Shown: positions 18,560 to 28,712 of the stretch, piece after piece | How the letters are laid out: the number at the start of each line of letters is the position of its first letter | Position numbering within the stretch: position 1 is the first letter of the stretch | Source of the DNA: Methylophilaceae bacterium | GTDB taxonomy: Bacteria; Pseudomonadota; Gammaproteobacteria; Burkholderiales; Methylophilaceae | Assembly: GCA_013141125.1 (NCBI GenBank) | Contig: JABFRO010000004.1 | Coordinates: forward strand, 54,820-118,819 | Direction: 5' to 3' | DNA length: 64,000 bases | The notes under the pieces: model-generated | The model's database searches: none | Seen by the model: only the letters and a program-made list of their open reading frames with translations | Told to the model about the DNA's origin: nothing | Position numbers and translations under genes: made by a program

Positions 18560-20161
18560 ATGAGCTATCAGGTTCTTGCGCGCAAATGGCGTCCTAAATC
18601 ATTTGAAACACTGGTGGGGCAAGCCCATGTGGTGCGTGCGCTAACCAATGCGCTGGAACAGCAGCGTTTGCATCATGCCTATTTGTTCACCGGCACGCGT
18701 GGCGTAGGCAAAACTACGATTGCCCGCATACTCGCCAAATCCCTCAATTGCGAAACCGGTATCACCGCGCATCCGTGCGGGGTTTGTTCGGCCTGTGTGG
18801 ATATTGATAAAGGCCGCTTTGTCGATATGCTGGAAGTGGATGCGGCCTCGAATACGCAAGTAGACAGCATGCGCGATTTGTTGGAAAACGCACAATATGC
18901 ACCGACAGTCGGGCGGTTCAAGGTTTACATTATTGATGAAGTGCACATGCTGTCGCGTAATGCCTTCAATGCCATGCTGAAAACGCTGGAAGAGCCGCCG
19001 GCGCATGTGAAATTTATCCTGGCCACCACCGATCCGCAAAAAGTGCCGGTTACCGTGTTATCGCGCTGTTTACAATTCAATTTGCGGCAAATGTCCGGTA
19101 CTTCAATCACTGAGCACTTGTTGCGTATTCTGAGCGAAGAAAAAATCCCCAGTGAGCCGGTAGCTTTGCAACTGATTGCGCGCGCTGCCGCTGGCAGTAT
19201 GCGCGATGCCTTGTCCTTGCTGGATCAGGCCATTGCTTATGGCGGCAATGCTGTGCACGAGGCGGAGGTGCGCGCCATGCTGGGTGCCGTGGATCAAAGT
19301 TATTTGTTTGCCTTGTTACTGGCTCTGGTCAACCAGGATGGCAAAGCGCTGATGGCGCAAGCGCGCGAGATGGAGCAGCGCAGCCTGTCGTTTGATACCG
19401 CGCTCAATGATCTGGCGCAATTGCTGCATCAGATTGCTATTGTACAAACCGTGCCTGAAAGCCTGGCGCAGGATTTGCCGGAACGCGAAGCGTTGCTGGA
19501 TCTGGCGCAAAAATTAAGCGCCGAGGATATTCAGCTGTATTATCAAATTGTGCTGCTGGGTCGCCGTGATTTGGGGCTGGCACCGGACGAATTTGCCGGT
19601 TTTACCATGTGTTTATTACGCATGTTGGCGTTTAGGCCGGATGAAGGCGGCGCTGCTGCCTTGGCTCCAAGCCCTATTAGCAAGCCTGTTGCTGCGCCAG
19701 TCACAACGTATGCAATGCCTATGGCTGCTGTTGAAAAAACGGCTAACGAGCCACTACCATTAGCCGCCGCTGCCCCTGTTAATTTTGATGGCAATTGGCG
19801 CAATCTGGTGGATGAGTTGAAGCTCGGTTTGGCGCGTGCACTGGCACAAAATTGTGAACTGCTACGTTTTGATGAAAATGCTATTTATTTATCGGTTCCA
19901 CAAAGCCAGAATCATTTGCTCAATCAAAGCTATCAGGAAAAACTCAGCAGTGCCATCAGCCAGTATTTCGGCAAGAAAATCCAGCTGCATTTTGAAATTG
20001 GCGGCACCGGCAATACCCCGGCACAGCAAATCAGCGAAGAGAAGGCCACCTTGCAATCCAACGCCGTCGCCGCCATTAATCAGGATGACTTTGTGCAAGC
20101 ACTGGTAAAAGACTTTGACGCGCAAATTATTCCCAGCAGTATTAAACCTATCCCAAAATAA
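18560..20161 (+). CDS. dnaX: DNA polymerase III subunit gamma/tau
   Basis: Clamp-loader ATPase of 533 residues. It opens with the typical [19 protein letters not shown], Walker [19 protein letters not shown] near residue 45, a zinc motif of four Cys between about residues 64 and 79 (CGVCSAC at its end), Walker [11 protein letters not shown], and the SRC sensor VLSRCLQF. After domain III there is an Ala/Pro-rich linker and a short tau-type C-terminus. At 533 residues tau is shorter than in E. coli (643). No convincing programmed frameshift site for gamma was found. It heads dnaX-ybaB-recR. Confidence 0.94.
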   Translation: MSYQVLARKWRPKSFETLVGQAHVVRALTNALEQQRLHHAYLFTGTRGVGKTTIARILAKSLNCETGITAHPCGVCSACVDIDKGRFVDMLEVDAASNTQVDSMRDLLENAQYAPTVGRFKVYIIDEVHMLSRNAFNAMLKTLEEPPAHVKFILATTDPQKVPVTVLSRCLQFNLRQMSGTSITEHLLRILSEEKIPSEPVALQLIARAAAGSMRDALSLLDQAIAYGGNAVHEAEVRAMLGAVDQSYLFALLLALVNQDGKALMAQAREMEQRSLSFDTALNDLAQLLHQIAIVQTVPESLAQDLPEREALLDLAQKLSAEDIQLYYQIVLLGRRDLGLAPDEFAGFTMCLLRMLAFRPDEGGAAALAPSPISKPVAAPVTTYAMPMAAVEKTANEPLPLAAAAPVNFDGNWRNLVDELKLGLARALAQNCELLRFDENAIYLSVPQSQNHLLNQSYQEKLSSAISQYFGKKIQLHFEIGGTGNTPAQQISEEKATLQSNAVAAINQDDFVQALVKDFDAQIIPSSIKPIPK

Positions 20162-20178
20162 ACTTTAAGGAGAACAGC

Positions 20179-20490
20179 ATGATGAAAGGCGGCATGGGCA
20201 ATCTGATGAAACAAGCCCAACAAATGCAGGAAAATATGAAAAAAGCGCAAGCGGAACTGGCCAATGTGGAAGTGGAAGGCCAATCCGGTTCCGGCATGGT
20301 GAAAGTGCTGATTACCTGTAGCAACAAGGTCAAGCGCGTGAGCATTGATGACAGCCTGCTTAACGATGACAAAGAGATGCTGGAAGACCTGATGGTGTTG
20401 GCTTTCAATGATGCCGTCAGCAAGGCCGAAGCCACCTCACAGCAACGCATGAGCGGCATTATGCCCGCCGGCATGAAGTTGCCGTTTTAG
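20179..20490 (+). CDS. ybaB: nucleoid-associated protein YbaB/EbfC
   Basis: A 103-residue DNA-binding protein with the family layout: [20 protein letters not shown] helix, central [14 protein letters not shown] strands, and the C-terminal helix with [20 protein letters not shown]. It starts 17 bases after dnaX with AAGGAG in front, and recR follows after 14 bases. It binds DNA as a tweezer-like dimer and may act with RecR in repair; the context is the standard one. Confidence 0.93.
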   Translation: MMKGGMGNLMKQAQQMQENMKKAQAELANVEVEGQSGSGMVKVLITCSNKVKRVSIDDSLLNDDKEMLEDLMVLAFNDAVSKAEATSQQRMSGIMPAGMKLPF

Positions 20491-20504
20491 GATTTAAAAC
20501 CTGA

Positions 20505-21104
20505 ATGCGTAGCCCCGCCGCACTGGAACAATTGGTAGAAGCCCTGCGCTGTTTGCCCGGAGTCGGGCCAAAATCGGCATTGCGCATGGCTTACCATTTG
20601 CTGCAACGCGATCGCAAAGGGGCGGGCATACTGGCACAAGCGCTGGATAACGCGCTGCAAGTGGTTAGCCATTGCAGCCTGTGCAATAACTTTAGCGAGC
20701 AGCCAATTTGCCCGGTATGTGCCTCGCCGCAACGCGATAGCAGCACTTTATGCGTAGTGGAAATGCCTACCGATTTCATGATGCTGGAGCAGACCCATGC
20801 CTATCAAGGGCTGTATTTTGTGCTGATGGGCAAGCTTTCCCCGCTGGACGGCATAGGCCCGCGTGAAATCCATCTGGATAAACTCATCAAACGCGCGCAG
20901 GATGGTGTGGTGCAGGAAGTGATTCTGGCCACCAATTACACGGTAGAAGGCGAAGCCACCGCCCACTATATTGCCGAATTGTTACGTGCGCGCGGCCTGA
21001 AAGTTAGCCGTATTGCACGCGGTTTGCCTATGGGCGGCGAAATTGAGCATGTGGATAGCGGCACGCTGGCGCAAGCCATGATGGAACGCAGAAACGTAGT
21101 TTGA
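20505..21104 (+). CDS. recR: recombination mediator protein RecR
   Basis: A 199-residue protein of usual size acting with RecF/RecO to load RecA at gaps. Domains in order are the helix-hairpin-helix ([18 protein letters not shown], about residues 17-34), a zinc finger with four Cys ([16 protein letters not shown], about 57-72), the Toprim domain starting at [14 protein letters not shown], and the Walker-B-like end with [19 protein letters not shown]. Last gene of dnaX-ybaB-recR; the heptose genes follow after 33 bases. Confidence 0.95.
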   Translation: MRSPAALEQLVEALRCLPGVGPKSALRMAYHLLQRDRKGAGILAQALDNALQVVSHCSLCNNFSEQPICPVCASPQRDSSTLCVVEMPTDFMMLEQTHAYQGLYFVLMGKLSPLDGIGPREIHLDKLIKRAQDGVVQEVILATNYTVEGEATAHYIAELLRARGLKVSRIARGLPMGGEIEHVDSGTLAQAMMERRNVV

Positions 21105-21137
21105 CGACTTGGTTCACGACAAATACAAGGTGATTTT

Positions 21138-22139
21138 ATGATAGTCATTACCGGCGGCGCAGGCATGATAGGCAGCATGATCGCCTGGCACTTGAACACA
21201 GTGCTGGGGCGCGATGATATTGTGATTGTGGATCAATTGCATCATACCGACCAGTGGCAGAACCTGTGCCATCGCCGCTATGCCGATTATCTGGATAAGG
21301 ATGAGCTGTTTGACTGGCTGAAAACGTCCAAACATTTAGATGCCGTTATTCACATGGGAGCCATCAGCGCCACCACCGAGCGCGATTTCAACAAGCTGGT
21401 GCAAGACAATATTCGTTATAGCCAGCAGCTATGGGCGTGGTGCGCAGAACATCAAATACCTTTTCTTTATGCCAGTTCCGCCGCCACTTATGGCGCTGGC
21501 GAGGCGGGGTATAACGACGATGAGAATCAGATCAATACCTTGCGCCCGCTTAATGGCTACGGCTATTCCAAACAGTTTTTTGACCAGTGGGTGTTACGAC
21601 AAGTGCGGGAACAACGCGCCGCGCCGCCACAGTGGTGCGGTTTCAAGTTTTTCAACGTGTATGGCCCGAATGAATACCACAAAGAGCGCATGGCCAGCGT
21701 GGCTTATCACAGCTTCAATCAATTTAATGAATTGGGCACGGTCAAGTTGTTCAAAAGTCACAGAGCCGGTTTTGAAGACGGCATGCAATTACGTGATTTT
21801 GTCTATGTGAAAGATGCCGCTGCTGTCGTCGCCTACTTTTTAACGCAGGGTGAGCAAGCTGGTATTTCCGGTAAATCATCCGGTATTTTTAATGTAGGCA
21901 CCGGTCAGGCACGCGCTTTCAAAGATTTGGCGAGTGCGGTGATAAGTAGTCTGGGGCGTGAGCCATCCATTAGCTACATTGATATGCCGCAGGATTTGCA
22001 GGGAAAATATCAATATTTCACCGAAGCTAATATGGATAAACTACGCGCCGCTGGCTATACGCAAGCTTTTCACACCCTGGAAGAAGGCGTGCGTGATTAT
22101 GTACAAAATTATTTGATGCAGCCTGATCCTTATTGCTGA
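21138..22139 (+). CDS. hldD: ADP-L-glycero-D-manno-heptose 6-epimerase
   Basis: A 333-residue short-chain dehydrogenase/epimerase that converts ADP-D,D-heptose into the L,D form for the LPS core. NAD site [19 protein letters not shown], catalytic Ser in YASSAATYG, YxxxK as YGYSKQFFD, and the heptose-specific [19 protein letters not shown]. It begins the uninterrupted hldD-gmhA-hldE-waaF series; gmhA follows after one base. A GGTGATTTT precedes the ATG. Also called rfaD. Confidence 0.95.
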   Translation: MIVITGGAGMIGSMIAWHLNTVLGRDDIVIVDQLHHTDQWQNLCHRRYADYLDKDELFDWLKTSKHLDAVIHMGAISATTERDFNKLVQDNIRYSQQLWAWCAEHQIPFLYASSAATYGAGEAGYNDDENQINTLRPLNGYGYSKQFFDQWVLRQVREQRAAPPQWCGFKFFNVYGPNEYHKERMASVAYHSFNQFNELGTVKLFKSHRAGFEDGMQLRDFVYVKDAAAVVAYFLTQGEQAGISGKSSGIFNVGTGQARAFKDLASAVISSLGREPSISYIDMPQDLQGKYQYFTEANMDKLRAAGYTQAFHTLEEGVRDYVQNYLMQPDPYC

Positions 22140-22140
22140 G

Positions 22141-22713
22141 ATGCCTAATATGAGCGACATAAATTTTTTAGCCGAAGAATTAGCGGCGCATCAAGCGGTG
22201 TTTACAGAGTTGCAATCCATGCTGCCGCAAATTGTCGCCGTGGCGCAATGTTTGCGCGATTGCTTAAAAAATGGCGGAAAAATTCTGCTTATGGGTAATG
22301 GTGGCAGCGCGGCAGATAGCCAGCATATTGCCGCTGAAATTGTCGGCCGCTATAAACGTGAACGGCGCGGTTTACCGGCGATTGCTTTGACTACGGATAC
22401 CTCGATTATCACTTCGGTGGGCAATGATTTTGGCTTCGATTTCATTTTCTCACGCCAGGTGGAAGCGCTGTGTAATGCGGAGGATGTGGTGATCGGCATT
22501 ACTACTTCCGGCAATAGCGCGAATGTGGTGAAAGCGATAGCAAGTGCCAAGGAGATAGGCGCGATCACGGTGGCGCTGGTGGGTGGCACGGGCGGAAAAT
22601 TGGCAGAGTTGTGTGATTTCAGTTTGATTATGCCGTCCAGTGATACGCCGCGCATACAGGAGGCGCATATCTTCATTGGCCATAGTTTGTGTGATTTACT
22701 GGAGTCGGAATAA
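22141..22713 (+). CDS. gmhA: phosphoheptose isomerase (GmhA/SIS domain)
   Basis: A 190-residue SIS-fold isomerase that turns sedoheptulose 7-phosphate into D-glycero-D-manno-heptose 7-phosphate. Motifs are [20 protein letters not shown] near residue 50, [12 protein letters not shown], and the metal site in [17 protein letters not shown]. The alternative ATG at 22150 ([11 protein letters not shown]) may be the true start. Its substrate is an intermediate also produced by transaldolase chemistry. Coupled closely to hldD and hldE. Confidence 0.92.
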   Translation: MPNMSDINFLAEELAAHQAVFTELQSMLPQIVAVAQCLRDCLKNGGKILLMGNGGSAADSQHIAAEIVGRYKRERRGLPAIALTTDTSIITSVGNDFGFDFIFSRQVEALCNAEDVVIGITTSGNSANVVKAIASAKEIGAITVALVGGTGGKLAELCDFSLIMPSSDTPRIQEAHIFIGHSLCDLLESE

Positions 22714-24189
22714 ATGGTGCAAGCAACGTTGGTGGATGTAGTCCGCAATCAATTTGGCACTGCGGATGCCGCAAAATGGGTGCTGGTGATCGGCGACTTG
22801 ATGCTGGATCGCTATCTGATCGGCGAGGTGGAGCGTATTTCACCGGAAGCGCCGGTGCCGATCGTGTTGTTGAAACAGCAAAATGAACGTGCAGGCGGCG
22901 CGGCCAATGTGGCGGCCAATCTGGCCAAACTTGGCATTAAAACGCGGCTGGCGGGTTGTATAGGCAAAGATAGCGAGGGTGGAATTTTATTGCGTCTGAT
23001 CGCCGAAATGGGCATAGGTACGCAAGGTATTGTGCAATCCAGCCAGCGCCAGACCATCACCAAAACCCGTATTCTGGGCGGACATCAGCAAATGCTGCGG
23101 CTGGATCAGGAAAGCCGGGCGGCATTTGACGGTAGCGAAAGCCAGCAGTTGCAGCAAGGTGTCAACCGGCAACTGGCGGATCATCCCGCGATCATCATTC
23201 TGTCGGATTATGCCAAAGGTGTGTTGAGTGCGGCTTTATGCGCTGAGGTGATCGCTTTTGCAAAACAAAACAGCATCCCGGTTCTGGTAGATCCCAAAGG
23301 CCGGGATTACAGCAAATATGCAGGCGCCAGCGCGCTGACCCCCAATAAACGCGAAACGGCAGAAGCTTGCGGTGTTGGCCTGCATGATAATGAGGCTTTA
23401 ATCAAAGCCGCGCGTGCTTTGCGCGCAGAACTGGGGCTGGATTTTCTCGCTGTGACGCGTGGCGAAGAGGGCATTTCGCTGATTGAGGCCAATGAAATAC
23501 AGCATATCCCCGCCACTGCCAAGCAGGTATTTGATGTTTCCGGCGCGGGCGATACCGTGATTGCCACTTTGGCCGCTGGCATGGTGCATGGCTTGAGCCA
23601 TCAGCAGGCCTTGCAGCTAGCCAATATTGCAGCTGGTATTGTTGTCGGCAAGGTGGGCACGGTGCCTATCACGCGGCAGGAACTGCTGACTGAGCTGGTG
23701 CTGCAAAACTCCACGGCGCAAGTCGATAAAATTTGTGATTTGCAAAGCCTGAAAACGCGCGTTAAAAACTGGCGTACTGCTGGTCAGCGCATTGCGTTCA
23801 CCAATGGCTGTTTTGATCTGCTCCATGCCGGTCATGTAACTTATCTGGAAGCGGCCCGCAAAACTGGCGATCGCCTGGTGCTGGGCTTGAATACCGATAG
23901 ATCCGTCAGTGCGCTCAAAGGCCCGACGCGCCCGGTGATACATGAAGCCGACCGAGCGCGGGTGCTGGCCGCGCTGGAAGCGGTGGATGCGGTGATTCTG
24001 TTTGATGAAGATACGCCGCTGGCGCTGATAGATGCCATTAGGCCGGATGTGATTGTCAAAGGCGACGATTACACGGAAGAGCAAGTGGTGGGTGGCAGCG
24101 AGGTGAAATCCTGGGGTGGGGCAGTCAAACTGATTCCGCTGGTGCAGGGGCGCAGTACCAGCAATATCATCAAGAAACTAGGCGCTTAA
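22714..24189 (+). CDS. hldE: bifunctional heptose 7-phosphate kinase / heptose 1-phosphate adenylyltransferase
   Basis: A 491-residue fusion of usual length. The N-terminal PfkB-type kinase has GGAANVAANLAKLG and the catalytic end DVSGAGDTVIATLAAGM. The C-terminal adenylyltransferase has TNGCFDLLHAGHVTYLEAA, LVLGLNTDRSV and the end GRSTSNIIKKL. It gives D-beta-heptose 1,7-bisphosphate and, after an external phosphatase (GmhB, not in the window), ADP-heptose. Begins at the base after the gmhA stop. Confidence 0.95.
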   Translation: MVQATLVDVVRNQFGTADAAKWVLVIGDLMLDRYLIGEVERISPEAPVPIVLLKQQNERAGGAANVAANLAKLGIKTRLAGCIGKDSEGGILLRLIAEMGIGTQGIVQSSQRQTITKTRILGGHQQMLRLDQESRAAFDGSESQQLQQGVNRQLADHPAIIILSDYAKGVLSAALCAEVIAFAKQNSIPVLVDPKGRDYSKYAGASALTPNKRETAEACGVGLHDNEALIKAARALRAELGLDFLAVTRGEEGISLIEANEIQHIPATAKQVFDVSGAGDTVIATLAAGMVHGLSHQQALQLANIAAGIVVGKVGTVPITRQELLTELVLQNSTAQVDKICDLQSLKTRVKNWRTAGQRIAFTNGCFDLLHAGHVTYLEAARKTGDRLVLGLNTDRSVSALKGPTRPVIHEADRARVLAALEAVDAVILFDEDTPLALIDAIRPDVIVKGDDYTEEQVVGGSEVKSWGGAVKLIPLVQGRSTSNIIKKLGA

Positions 24190-24192
24190 GCT

Positions 24193-25218
24193 TTGAGTTT
24201 TAACAAAATTTTAGTGCTAGGTCCGGCTTGGGTGGGTGATATGGTGCTGGCGCACAGCCTGTTCAAAACGCTAAAACTGGAACAGCCGCAAGCCATCATA
24301 GACGTAGCTGCGCCGGCCTGGACGCTGCCGCTGCTGGCACGTATGCCGGAAGTGCATGAAGCCATCGCATTGCCTTTCAAGCATGGTCAACTGGCTTTGG
24401 CTGCGCGCATACGCTTTGGCCGCAGTTTAAAGGGTCGTGGTTATACGCAGGCCATTTTACTCACTAATTCCCTCAAATCCGCCATTCTGCCATTTGCCGC
24501 AGGCATTCCGCGCCGCACCGGTTTTTTGGGCGAGCAGCGTTATGGCTTGCTTAACGATATTCGCCCGCTGGATAAAAGCCAGTTACCGCGCACGGTAGAC
24601 CGCTTCATCGCTTTGGGTCTGGAGCGCAATCAGTCGCTGCCAGCGCAAGTTGCATTGCCGCATTTGATTGCCGATTCTGGCAATGCCTTGCAAGCTTTGC
24701 ATAAGCTGGGTCTGCAACAGCCACAAACCAAAGTGCTAGGCCTATGCCCGGGAGCTGAATACGGTGAAGCCAAACGCTGGCCGCTGGAATATTTTGCGGA
24801 AGTAGCTAATGCGGCTTTGGCTCAAGGTTGGCAAGTCTGGCTATTCGGCTCGGAAAAAGATATTCCCTACACCGCGCAAATCAATCAACTCAGCGCTGGC
24901 AAATGTCTGGATTTGGGCGGAAAAACCAATCTGGCTGAGGCGATTGATCTGATGTCGCTGACTTCAGCCGTGGTCAGCAATGATTCCGGCCTGATGCACG
25001 TGGCCGCCGCCCTCAATAAACCGCTGGTCGCCCTCTACGGCTCCTCTGATCCGCACCACACACCGCCGATGAACGCGCAAGCGAACATACTTTATCTGGG
25101 TCTGGAATGCAGCCCGTGCTTTAAACGCGAATGCCCGTTGGGACATTTAAACTGTCTCAAGCAATTGCAGCCGCAAGCGGTACTGGATAAGCTGAGTTTC
25201 AATTCCAGGTTAAGCTAG
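24193..25218 (+). CDS. waaF: ADP-heptose:LPS heptosyltransferase II
   Basis: A 341-residue GT9 transferase adding the second heptose to the LPS inner core. N-terminal ILVLGPAWVGDMVLAHSLFK, the nucleotide-binding region LGLCPGAEYGEAKRWPLEYF, and the end motifs VVSNDSGLMHVAAALNKPLV and YGSSDPHHTPP are typical of WaaF. The start is a TTG three bases after the hldE stop; no ATG or GTG is suitably placed, so the start is moderately sure. Four Cys near the C-terminus (CSPCFKRECPLGHLNC) also occur in relatives. Confidence 0.93.
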   Translation: MSFNKILVLGPAWVGDMVLAHSLFKTLKLEQPQAIIDVAAPAWTLPLLARMPEVHEAIALPFKHGQLALAARIRFGRSLKGRGYTQAILLTNSLKSAILPFAAGIPRRTGFLGEQRYGLLNDIRPLDKSQLPRTVDRFIALGLERNQSLPAQVALPHLIADSGNALQALHKLGLQQPQTKVLGLCPGAEYGEAKRWPLEYFAEVANAALAQGWQVWLFGSEKDIPYTAQINQLSAGKCLDLGGKTNLAEAIDLMSLTSAVVSNDSGLMHVAAALNKPLVALYGSSDPHHTPPMNAQANILYLGLECSPCFKRECPLGHLNCLKQLQPQAVLDKLSFNSRLS

Positions 25219-25284
25219 TAGTCGAATAGACAAAACATAATCTGCCCTTGTGGGCTTATTGACTATTAAATCTAGAAAAAGCAG

Positions 25285-25418
25285 TTATCCGCAGATGACG
25301 CAGATTAACGCAGATAAAACAACAATTAAGCCTGGATAGGCGACACACCTTTTGGGTGATGCGCCGATCTCTCGCAAGTATTTGAAAATATGCGTTATTC
25401 TGCGCCATCTGTGGATTT
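25285..25418. repeat. imperfect inverted repeat of about 30 bp around a 75-bp core
   Basis: TTATCCGCAGATGACGCAGA plus TTAACGCAGA at 25285-25314 is matched in reverse at about 25388-25418 (ATGCGTTATTCTGCGCCATC then TGTGGATTT). Between them lies a second hairpin, GGCGACACACC TTTTG GGTGATGCGCC. The layout is like a small non-autonomous element. It fills most of the waaF/EAL-HDOD gap, where I see no gene. Confidence 0.6.
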
Positions 25419-25475
25419 AACTGAGTTTTTAGGTTCAATGAAGTTGTTCATGAAAATATTGGGAGAGATTCGTCA

Positions 25476-26909
25476 ATGTTCACACGTCTTTTTAATTTTT
25501 TGACTGCTAAAGGCCGTCATGCTGTCACTGGCAAAAGCTCGCCAGTGACAAATGCTGTTGACCCTGACTTCGCGCGGCTCAATGAAGTTTCCCCATTAAA
25601 AAAAATGAGCAGTCAGCTACAAGGGTCACTAAAAAATGACGAGACCACACTAGAAGAAAATACACTGTCGACATCTGTTGTGCGCCGCGAGGCCGTGTTA
25701 AATAACAATCAGAAAGTGGCGGGATATTATTTCACGCTAACGCATGGAGTGAATGATCGTGCTCATAACATTTCTGAGCGAATACAGCGTTTATACGACG
25801 AAGTTCTAATTGGAAATATTTTGGGCATGGATATTCAGCGCTTGCTGGGACATCGCTTGGCCTTTATCCCAATTTCTCCTTATTCACTTAAATGCCAGCT
25901 TATCGAGCAGTTGCCTAGAAAAGGTGTGGTGCTGGTGCTTAATACCCTTGCCGAACTCAGCCATGAAGACACCCGTGAAAACGCTGAATATCTTGCTCGG
26001 CTTGTCACACTCAAAAATTCAGGTTTTCGCTTTGGGCTTGAGGGCGATGTCACGCTGCCGGGCTTGCAGCCATTTTTAGATCTAGCAGAATTTGTTTTCA
26101 TTGATATTGGCGCTAACGATATACCTACGATCAAATCCCATATTGATGTCATCAACAAACAGGCCAGCAATAAAAGCCTGGTAGCTACTAACATAAGACT
26201 ATTAGATGAGTTCCATGTTTGTGCCAAGCTACCATTTCATTTCGCACAAGGTAGCTTTGTTTCCAGTAGGGAAGAATGGGTTGTTCCCGCGATAAATACG
26301 GGACGAATCAAGATTCTTCGTTTATTGAATCTTATTCGGCAAGATGCTGATAATTCAGAACTTGTTGAAATATTTAAACAAGATCCAGCCTTATCTTTCA
26401 AATTTCTGAAATACATTAATAGCGTCGGCTATGGTTTAGTGAACAAGGTTCACAGCATTGAACAGGCATTACCCGTTCTCGGACACCATAATCTTTATCG
26501 CTGGCTTACCTTAATACTTTTTACGAGTGGCGATGAAAATTCGCTAGATTGGGCACTTATGGAAAATGCATTAATACGAGCCAGGCTAGCAGAGCTGTAT
26601 GCTAGTGATTCGCTCTCCGCGAGTGAGCTAGACGAACTATTTGTCGCAGGAATTTTTTCATTATTGGATATTTTATTGCAGATGCCTATGGAAAAAGTGC
26701 TTGATCAAATAAGTTTGCCACCTTTGGTGGTTGAAGCATTACTTTATAAACGAGGAAAATATGCCCCATATCTCGAACTTGCCCTAGCCTGCGAAGAATC
26801 AGATCAGGATCGCATTGTGGACTTATCAAGCCTGATAGGATTGGATTTGATACAAGTTACTGCACACCAGGCGAATGCGCTGATATGGGCGGTAGAAGCC
26901 AGTGAGTGA
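25476..26909 (+). CDS. EAL/HDOD-domain signalling protein
   Basis: A 477-residue soluble protein. After about 70 unconserved residues comes an EAL-like domain (about residues 75-260) lacking the catalytic ExL signature, hence probably not a working c-di-GMP phosphodiesterase. Residues about 270-460 form an HDOD domain: ILRLLNLIRQDADNSELVEI, DPALSFKFLKYINSVGYG, SIEQALPVLGHHNLYRWLTL. This is the YuxH/CdgR-type layout, generally linked to regulation of motility or stress. GGGAGAG precedes the ATG. It stands alone; partner and signal are unknown. Confidence 0.85.
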   Translation: MFTRLFNFLTAKGRHAVTGKSSPVTNAVDPDFARLNEVSPLKKMSSQLQGSLKNDETTLEENTLSTSVVRREAVLNNNQKVAGYYFTLTHGVNDRAHNISERIQRLYDEVLIGNILGMDIQRLLGHRLAFIPISPYSLKCQLIEQLPRKGVVLVLNTLAELSHEDTRENAEYLARLVTLKNSGFRFGLEGDVTLPGLQPFLDLAEFVFIDIGANDIPTIKSHIDVINKQASNKSLVATNIRLLDEFHVCAKLPFHFAQGSFVSSREEWVVPAINTGRIKILRLLNLIRQDADNSELVEIFKQDPALSFKFLKYINSVGYGLVNKVHSIEQALPVLGHHNLYRWLTLILFTSGDENSLDWALMENALIRARLAELYASDSLSASELDELFVAGIFSLLDILLQMPMEKVLDQISLPPLVVEALLYKRGKYAPYLELALACEESDQDRIVDLSSLIGLDLIQVTAHQANALIWAVEASE

Positions 26910-26996
26910 TTTTGCACCTGAAGCCATTGAACCCTGTCATTACGAGGTTTGGCGACTGCGTGTTATTCTGTTGGCCTTTCCTTTAGAGCTTGAACC

Positions 26997-28712
26997 ATGA
27001 CTGCCACAGAAACTTTTATCCCCAGCAAGGATGCCTCGCTGGAATCTTCCATCCAAACCCTGCAAGGCAAGCTGGAGGCACTTGGCTTTCATGTGGTGGA
27101 GCGTTCCTGGTTGAATGAAATCGAGAACATTTGGTCGGTACATATCAGTGACCGTGATTGCCCGCGTCTGTTCAGCAACGGCAAGGGCGGCTCGGAGCTG
27201 GCGGCGCGCGCCAGTGCGCTGGGCGAGTATTTCGAGCGTTTAAGCACCAATTATTTCTGGACGCATTTTTATCTGGGTGAGGCCATCAGCCAGCGCGAAT
27301 TTGTACATTATCCCAACGAGCAATGGTTTCCCGTGCAGGGCGATGATTGGCCTGCCGCTTTGCTGACACCGGAGCTGCAAAAATTCTACAACCCGGATAA
27401 CGAAGTGCTGGCCGGGCAGCTGATAGACCTGAATTCCGGCAATGCCGAACGTGGTATTTGCAGCATTCCCTATCAGCGTTTGCGCGATGGCGTAACGGCG
27501 CTGTTTCCGGTCAATGTCATCGGCAATATCTACGTCAGCAATGGCATGTCGGCAGGCAACACGCTGATGGAAGCGCGCACCCAGGCTTTGTCGGAAATTT
27601 TTGAGCGCGACATCAAGTTTCGCATTATCCGCGAAGGTATTTGTTTGCCGGATGTGCCGGAAGAAGTCATCAATCGTTATCCGCGTATTGCTTCCGGTAT
27701 CAAGGGGCTGCGCGATGCGGGCTTTGGCATTCTGGTCAAGGATGCCTCCTTGGGCGGCCTGTATCCGGTGATGAATGTCACCCTGTTACACCCGGAAGAC
27801 CAGGGTGTCTTTGCCAGCTTTGGCGCACATCCGCGCTTTGAAGTGGCGTTGGAGCGTGCCTTGACCGAACTGTTGCAAGGCCGCGCGCTGGATACGCTCA
27901 AGGATTTCGCTGCGCCCGGTTTTGATATGGAAGAAATTGCCGACGCGCAAAATCTGGAGATTCACTTTGTCGATTCCAGCGGCGTGATTAGCTGGGATTT
28001 TCTGCGTAATACCCCGGATTTCGCGTTTGTGGACTGGAATTTCAGCAACACCACGGAAGAAGATTACCACTGGTGCGTGGAAAGCATACACGCCAGCGGC
28101 TTTGATATTTACGTGGCGGATTTCACGCATCTGGGCGTGTATGCCTGCCGTATTTTTGTGCCCGGCATGTCCGAGATTTATCCGATAGAAGAGCTGCAAT
28201 GGGAAAACAACACGGTGGGCAATCTGGTGCGTCCGGCCGTGCTGCGTTTGCAGGAGCTGACGCAGGATGAAAGTCGCGAGCTGCTGGAAACCCTGCTGGA
28301 GCTTGATCTGGCCGATGTGCTGCCGATTACTACCCTGATAGGTCTGGCTGCTGACCCCGGCACCACTTGGGTGGGTTTGCGGGTGGGCGAGTTGAAAACG
28401 CTACTTGGTTTGGCAGTAGGCGATGAAGAAGCCATTCTGGAAGGTTGCGCCTGGATCAGTCAATTCGGGCAATTGAGCGAACAACGCGCACGCGTTTACC
28501 GCTGCATTGAAAATATCATTCAACTACAAGATGCCGCACCGTTTTCTGCCAATCTGCAATTGCTTTACGGCACTGAAACGCTACGTCAGGCGCAAGCCCT
28601 GATTAGTGGTGAAGAGCGCTTTTTTGGCCTGGATACGCTGGGGCCTAACATGGAAGGCAGCAACATGCATCAACGCCTGTTGGCAGCTTATAACAAGGTA
28701 TGGTTGAGATGA
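26997..28712 (+). CDS. ycaO: YcaO-type ATP-dependent cyclodehydratase-family protein (E. coli YcaO subgroup)
   Basis: A 571-residue protein resembling E. coli YcaO (about 586 residues) along its whole length: start TFIPSKDASLESSI, the segment NGKGGSELAARASALGEYFE, RLSTNYF, YVSNGMSAGNTLMEARTQAL, SLGGLYPVMNVTLL and FASFGAHPRFEVALERALTE, then the TPR-like C-terminal extension of this subgroup. YcaO domains activate amide carbonyls with ATP; E. coli YcaO was linked to RimO-dependent methylthiolation of ribosomal protein S12, but the reaction is unsettled. No azoline precursor peptide or dehydrogenase is near. The next gene starts inside the stop codon (ATGA). Confidence 0.92.
   Translation: MTATETFIPSKDASLESSIQTLQGKLEALGFHVVERSWLNEIENIWSVHISDRDCPRLFSNGKGGSELAARASALGEYFERLSTNYFWTHFYLGEAISQREFVHYPNEQWFPVQGDDWPAALLTPELQKFYNPDNEVLAGQLIDLNSGNAERGICSIPYQRLRDGVTALFPVNVIGNIYVSNGMSAGNTLMEARTQALSEIFERDIKFRIIREGICLPDVPEEVINRYPRIASGIKGLRDAGFGILVKDASLGGLYPVMNVTLLHPEDQGVFASFGAHPRFEVALERALTELLQGRALDTLKDFAAPGFDMEEIADAQNLEIHFVDSSGVISWDFLRNTPDFAFVDWNFSNTTEEDYHWCVESIHASGFDIYVADFTHLGVYACRIFVPGMSEIYPIEELQWENNTVGNLVRPAVLRLQELTQDESRELLETLLELDLADVLPITTLIGLAADPGTTWVGLRVGELKTLLGLAVGDEEAILEGCAWISQFGQLSEQRARVYRCIENIIQLQDAAPFSANLQLLYGTETLRQAQALISGEERFFGLDTLGPNMEGSNMHQRLLAAYNKVWLR

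Noticed and set aside
19725..19745. Programmed frameshift site for DnaX gamma
   Set aside because: The A run in GAAAAAACG does not give the A-AAA-AAG slippery heptamer in frame, and no downstream stem was recognised.
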